Origin: Serratia ficaria
GTDB taxonomy: Bacteria > Pseudomonadota > Gammaproteobacteria > Enterobacterales > Enterobacteriaceae
Assembly (NCBI RefSeq): GCF_900187015.1
Contig: NZ_LT906479.1
Location: forward strand, 2,170,001-2,234,000
DNA length: 64,000 bases
Direction: 5' to 3'
In this document: in pieces, positions 61,109 to 64,000 of the stretch
Position numbering within the stretch: position 1 is the stretch's first letter
Layout: every line of letters starts with the position of its first letter
Made by a program: the position numbers and the translations under genes
The notes under the pieces: model-generated
The model's database searches: none
Seen by the model: the letters and a program-made list of their open reading frames with translations, nothing else
What the model was told of the DNA's origin: nothing

Positions 61109-61852
61109 ATGAGGGATGTGCATATCGCACCGTTAAACGGCTGCGTGCGGCTGGCGTACCCGGGCGAAGTGGTGCTGGAGTTTCCCGATACCCTGTCGTT
61201 TGGCCCGCTGTATGCGCTGGACGACGATCGGGCGTTGGCGCAGCGCCTCCGCTGGCTGCAGCAGATGTACCAATCTGTCCACGCGCCGGAATGGCACGAC
61301 GGCGAACAGATGTCGGCGCGCATCGTTCAGCTTCGGCAGCAGCTGGCCAGGCTGACCGGGCAGGTGACCCTGTGGCTCGGCGACAACGCCGACGAGCAGC
61401 TGATGCTGCGCGCGCTGATGCCGCTGCTGGCCGAGCGCCGGGTGTTCGTGGTGAACGTCAGCGAATTGGCCGGCCGGGACGCCACCGGCTGGTGCTCGGT
61501 GGAAATGCTGGAGCCGCTGTGGATCCGCCGCCGCGAGCTGTCCGCGGCGGAAAAGAGCGCGCTGATCGCCGACTGGCGGCGTTTGCTGGCGGAAAATGCG
61601 CCGGTGCGCATTTTTGCCCAGGAAAAGCTGCAGGGCAAAGCGCAGGATTTTCACGACTCGCTGCTGCTGGCGCATTGCCCGGCCGATTATACCCAGGGTT
61701 CGCGGGTGATCGGCGCCGCGATGGTCAATTCCCCCTATCCGGTCGGCGATACCTTGCTCAATTTCCGTCTGTATGCGCTGATCGCGCAAGGGACGCTGCA
61801 GGCGCAGAGCGCCGGTCTTAACATGAACCGGATACAGGTTAAACTGCGCTAG
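61109..61852 (+). CDS. DUF1835 domain-containing protein
   Basis: A 247-residue cytosolic protein whose N-terminal part (FPDTLSFGPLYALDD) fits DUF1835 with a DUF3658-like C-terminal helical part. No catalytic role is known. The ATG at 61109 has a GAGGAG site eight bases upstream. It lies just before qnr in the same direction, 110 bp away, with qnr having its own promoter. Confidence 0.75.
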   Translation: MRDVHIAPLNGCVRLAYPGEVVLEFPDTLSFGPLYALDDDRALAQRLRWLQQMYQSVHAPEWHDGEQMSARIVQLRQQLARLTGQVTLWLGDNADEQLMLRALMPLLAERRVFVVNVSELAGRDATGWCSVEMLEPLWIRRRELSAAEKSALIADWRRLLAENAPVRIFAQEKLQGKAQDFHDSLLLAHCPADYTQGSRVIGAAMVNSPYPVGDTLLNFRLYALIAQGTLQAQSAGLNMNRIQVKLR

Positions 61853-61921
61853 CGCCCAACCCGCCGCGTTTTTTTTCGTTTGCCGCCCGCCGGTGGGTTC
61901 CCTAAAAAAGCCGATTATGTC

Positions 61922-61953
61922 TATAATGCCGCATCGACTGTATAAATAAACAG
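61922..61953 (+). promoter_or_regulatory. qnr promoter with LexA (SOS) box
   Basis: A -10 TATAAT (61922-61927) is followed by CTGTATAAATAAACAG (61938-61953), which fits the LexA pattern CTG-N10-CAG with an AT-rich centre. The box lies over the transcription start and ends 9 bp before the qnr ATG. LexA-controlled qnrB genes are well known from plasmids and Citrobacter; the same logic appears here. Confidence 0.85.
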
Positions 61954-61962
61954 GGGTGCGTA

Positions 61963-62607
61963 ATGAGCCTGTCGTTGAAGGGTGAGAAAATCGACCGTAA
62001 CCGTTTTACCGGCGAGAAGGTCGAAAACGGCAACTTTATTAACTGCGATTTTTCGGGCGCCGATCTGACCGGCAGCGAGTTTATCGGCTGCCGGTTTTAC
62101 GATCGCGAAAGCGGGCTGGGCGCCAATTTCAGCCGCGCGTTGCTGAAGGACGCCAGCTTTAAAAGCTGCGATCTGTCGATGGCCGATTTCAGAAACGCCA
62201 GCGCGCTGGGCCTCGAAATCCGCGAGTGCCGGGCGCAGGGCGCTGATTTTCGCGGCGCCAGCTTTATGAATATGATCACCAGCCGCACCTGGTTTTGCAG
62301 CGCCTATATCACCAAAAGCAATCTGAGCTACGCCAATTTCTCCAAGGTGGTGCTGGAGAAGTGCGAGCTGTGGGAAAACCGTTGGAATGGGGCGCAGATC
62401 CTCGGCGCCAGCTTCAGCGGCTCCGATATGTCCGGCGGTGAGTTCTCCGGCTTCGACTGGCGTGCGGCCAACGTCACCCACTGCGACCTGAGCAATGCCG
62501 AGCTGGGGGAGCTGGATCTGCGCCATACCGATCTGCAGGGCGTGAAGCTGGACAGCTATCAGGCCGCCCAACTGATGGAGAGGCTGGGGATCGCGATTAT
62601 CGGCTGA
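61963..62607 (+). CDS. qnr: Qnr-family pentapeptide repeat protein (SmaQnr-like)
   Basis: A 214-residue right-handed beta-helix protein that binds DNA gyrase and topoisomerase IV and lowers quinolone sensitivity. It reads MSLSLKGEKIDRNRFTGEKVENGNFINCDFSGADLTGSEF, very like QnrB, with repeated A(D/N)(L/F)xx pentapeptides and the Qnr central WFCSAYITKSNLSYANFSKVVLEKC and C-terminal QLMERLGIAIIG helix. This is the chromosomal type reported from Serratia marcescens. Expression is probably SOS-inducible through the LexA box upstream. There are no mobile genes nearby. Confidence 0.93.
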   Translation: MSLSLKGEKIDRNRFTGEKVENGNFINCDFSGADLTGSEFIGCRFYDRESGLGANFSRALLKDASFKSCDLSMADFRNASALGLEIRECRAQGADFRGASFMNMITSRTWFCSAYITKSNLSYANFSKVVLEKCELWENRWNGAQILGASFSGSDMSGGEFSGFDWRAANVTHCDLSNAELGELDLRHTDLQGVKLDSYQAAQLMERLGIAIIG

Positions 62608-62748
62608 GCCGTTGCCTGATGCCCAGGCCGATAATCAACGCGCCGCAGGCGCGATCGGTCTCCACCGCATCGCGCTTTTTTTACCGCCCGCCGCGGCGGT
62701 GCGGCGTAATAAATTTATCCGCGCTATGAATATAATTTAAAATATCCC

Positions 62749-62958
62749 TTGCTTAAATAATCCAGCTATGTGTAAATAGCGTCATCGGTTTGTAGTACAG
62801 ACCTTATGAAAGCAGTTTTAGTAAAGCAGTTCTCAGTATTAGCGATATCCTCAGATACCTCTTCTCCCGCGAATTTCCTTCTCTAGTGCCCCATAAGTTT
62901 CCAATAAAAACAGACCTCTATCGCCTTATGGCGTCTCAAAAATAGAAAGGAAATATCG
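62749..62958 (+). promoter_or_regulatory. Cold-shock gene promoter and long 5' leader
   Basis: TTGCTT (62749-62754), 18 bp, TAAATA (62773-62778) is a plausible promoter. It would give a leader of about 170 nt before the csp start, the usual length in cspA-type mRNAs that refold with temperature. GTAGTACAGA (62792-62801), near the inferred mRNA 5' end, resembles the cold-box TGACGTACAGA. The 62608-62748 stretch holds no gene I can see. Confidence 0.5.
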
Positions 62959-63171
62959 ATGTCTACTAAAATGACTGGTTTGGTAAAATGGTTTGATGCA
63001 GGTAAAGGCTTTGGCTTTATCTCCCCGGCAGACGGCAGCAAAGACGTGTTCGTGCACTTCTCTGCGATCCAGAGCAACGATTTCAAAACGCTGGACGAAG
63101 GCCAACAGGTTGAGTTCACTATCGAAAATGGCATGAAGGGTCCTTCTGCCGGCAACGTGGTCGCGTTGTAA
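62959..63171 (+). CDS. CspA-family cold-shock protein
   Basis: A 70-residue single cold-shock domain that binds single-stranded RNA and melts secondary structure. RNP1 (KGFGFIS) and RNP2 (VFVHFSAI) are both present. The N-terminus [12 protein letters not shown] is closest to the CspA/CspB/CspG group, while [11 protein letters not shown] recalls CspC/CspE, so the paralogue name is left open. AAGGA precedes the start. The long leader suggests cold induction. Confidence 0.92.
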   Translation: MSTKMTGLVKWFDAGKGFGFISPADGSKDVFVHFSAIQSNDFKTLDEGQQVEFTIENGMKGPSAGNVVAL

Positions 63172-63255
63172 TTTTCAGCTGAGGTGCGGTTTCTTACGAT
63201 AGCGATGATGGTTTAAGCCGGAGCGGATAAGAAATAAAAACCTCTGCCTGAATAA

Positions 63256-63275
63256 ACTCCGGGTTCGCCCGGAGT
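63256..63275. other. Stable TTCG-loop hairpin between csp and tRNA-like sequence
   Basis: ACTCCGGG-TTCG-CCCGGAGT is a perfect 8-bp stem with a UUCG tetraloop, an unusually stable RNA hairpin. No U-run follows. It lies 11 bp before the tRNA-like sequence and could end csp mRNA or protect/process a transcript. Confidence 0.6.
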
Positions 63276-63285
63276 ATTAATGAAT

Positions 63286-63364
63286 ACGTCATTAGCTCAG
63301 CAGGAAGAGCGGCGGTGAATTTATTTACTGGCGGACTGGGGTTCGATTCCTCGATGACGTTCCA
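63286..63364 (+). tRNA. tRNA-like sequence with aberrant anticodon arm
   Basis: A 79-nt stretch folds like a tRNA. It has a perfect 7-bp acceptor stem (ACGTCAT/ATGACGT) with encoded TCCA, a D arm GCTC-AGCAGGAA-GAGC with the GG pair, and a T arm with TTCGATT loop on a 5-bp stem. The anticodon region does not give a standard 5-bp stem with a 7-nt loop: the best fit is CGGTG/TACTG around an 8-nt loop AATTTATT with two bases before it and a 6-nt variable region. It is either a degenerate tRNA, a tRNA with a non-canonical loop, or a tRNA mimic. No amino acid is assigned. Confidence 0.6.
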
Positions 63365-63536
63365 ATAATTTATTATTGGCAACAGCAAAACGGATTGGCG
63401 CATAAATAATAAAGCGGCGTCTCAGTCTATTTTTCTGTTGTGAAAAAGTTGTGCTTAAGCTGCGTAACGTTGGAGTGTTGGATGGACGCTTGCGCCATAA
63501 CATGACGGCCGGGAAAGTAACCGGCACATATTTGAT

Positions 63537-63565
63537 AGCCCCGGCTCTGCGCCGGGGCTTTTTTA
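63537..63565 (+). terminator. Plus-strand intrinsic terminator downstream of tRNA-like sequence
   Basis: AGCCCCGGC-TCTGC-GCCGGGGCT followed by TTTTTT. The T-run is on the plus strand, so it terminates a rightward transcript, most simply one containing the tRNA-like sequence or an RNA between 63365 and 63536. No protein gene was seen in that stretch. Confidence 0.8.
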
Positions 63566-63575
63566 TGCCTGCGGA

Positions 63576-64000
63576 TCAGCGCTGGGAGTCCAGCGGTTCG
63601 TGGTGGGTCACCACGTCCCGGGCTTTGAGATAGCTTTCGATCAGCAGCTGATAGGCCGGGAAGATTTTGGTGTAGACCTCCGCCCATTGCTGCGCGTCTT
63701 CGCGGTTCCAGCTGCCCTGCAGCTCGGAGGCCACGCCGGCGGTGTCGATCGGCACGACGCCGGCCTGCACGACGCGCGCCAGGGTGATTTCCTGCGCCAT
63801 TTTCGAATAGGTGCCGGAGGCGTCGATCACCGCGAACACCTTATAGCCTTCGGCTACCGCGCTGATGGACGGGAAGGCCATGCACACGCTGGTGATGGTG
63901 CCGGCGACGATCAGGGTTTTGCGGCCGGTGGCCTTCACCGCCGCCACGAATTCCGGGTTGTCCCAGGCGTTGATCTCCCCTCTGCGGGCGACGTACTGCG
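63576..64000 (-). CDS. Isochorismatase-family hydrolase (YcaC-like), 3' part
   Basis: The C-terminal ~140 residues of a cysteine hydrolase; the start lies beyond the window. The visible part QYVARRGEINAWDNPEFVAAVKATGRKTLIVAGTITSVCMAF aligns with E. coli YcaC, including the catalytic-Cys segment (GTITSVCMAFP) and DASGTYSKMAQE. The upstream in-frame GTG at 63947 is not the true start, because the homologous frame continues to 64000. YcaC-like proteins are of uncertain substrate. Confidence 0.85.
   Translation of the reverse strand, partial: QYVARRGEINAWDNPEFVAAVKATGRKTLIVAGTITSVCMAFPSISAVAEGYKVFAVIDASGTYSKMAQEITLARVVQAGVVPIDTAGVASELQGSWNREDAQQWAEVYTKIFPAYQLLIESYLKARDVVTHHEPLDSQR

Noticed and set aside
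63576..63947. A complete 123-residue hydrolase starting at 63947
   Set aside because: The homologous frame continues upstream to the window edge (QYVARRGEINAWDNPEFV), so the gene is cut by the window rather than short.

Overview
The window is about 60% GC and lies in a chromosome of a Serratia species, most likely Serratia marcescens. The protein sequences are enterobacterial throughout. Gene order follows two conserved Escherichia coli neighbourhoods (lolB-ispE-prs | hemA-prfA-prmC-sirB2-sirB1-kdsA, and mfd-lolCDE-nagK-cobB-pot-pepT-roxA-phoQP-purB-hflD-mnmA-nudJ-rluE-icd). A chromosomal QnrB-like pentapeptide protein near the right end is the type known from S. marcescens (SmaQnr). No prophage, complete insertion sequence, rRNA operon or CRISPR array was seen.

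Layout. Positions 1-8509 hold housekeeping genes for PRPP, isoprenoids, lipoprotein sorting, haem, translation termination and KDO synthesis. A 701-bp repeat then separates kdsA from the SulP transporter gene dauA, followed by a UPF0303 gene, mfd, a PLP dehydratase with a divergent YheO-type regulator, the lipoprotein exporter lolCDE, nagK and cobB. The polyamine importer is split: potABC (27540-30278) and potD (22342-23385) are separated by an RpiR regulator, a family 4 glycosidase and a PTS permease. After pepT and hcxB comes a 295-bp second copy of the repeat, then roxA, phoQ and phoP. The yegTUVW cluster, a MocR regulator and two acetyltransferase genes sit between phoP and purB, and kup sits between hflD and mnmA.

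After icd (from 52620) the region is accessory. It holds a secreted stand-alone TolA C-terminal domain, an acetyltransferase, a stand-alone TonB C-terminal-domain lipoprotein behind a Fur-like box, an AI-2E family permease, a 45-residue membrane protein, an MFS transporter, a LacI/TIM-barrel/Gfo-Idh-MocA group, a 69-residue unknown, a DUF1835 protein, SOS-controlled qnr, a cold-shock gene with a long leader, an aberrant tRNA-like sequence, and the 3' part of an isochorismatase-family hydrolase that runs off the window.

Most notable signals: (1) two related fold-back repeats, each inserted inside the hairpin of a bidirectional terminator between convergent genes, with 11-12 bp target duplications; (2) neighbouring stand-alone TolA and TonB receptor-contacting domains, one probably iron-regulated; (3) the split pot operon; (4) a tRNA-like sequence with encoded CCA but no normal anticodon loop. 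All functional calls come from reading motifs and recalling family sequences; no search was run.
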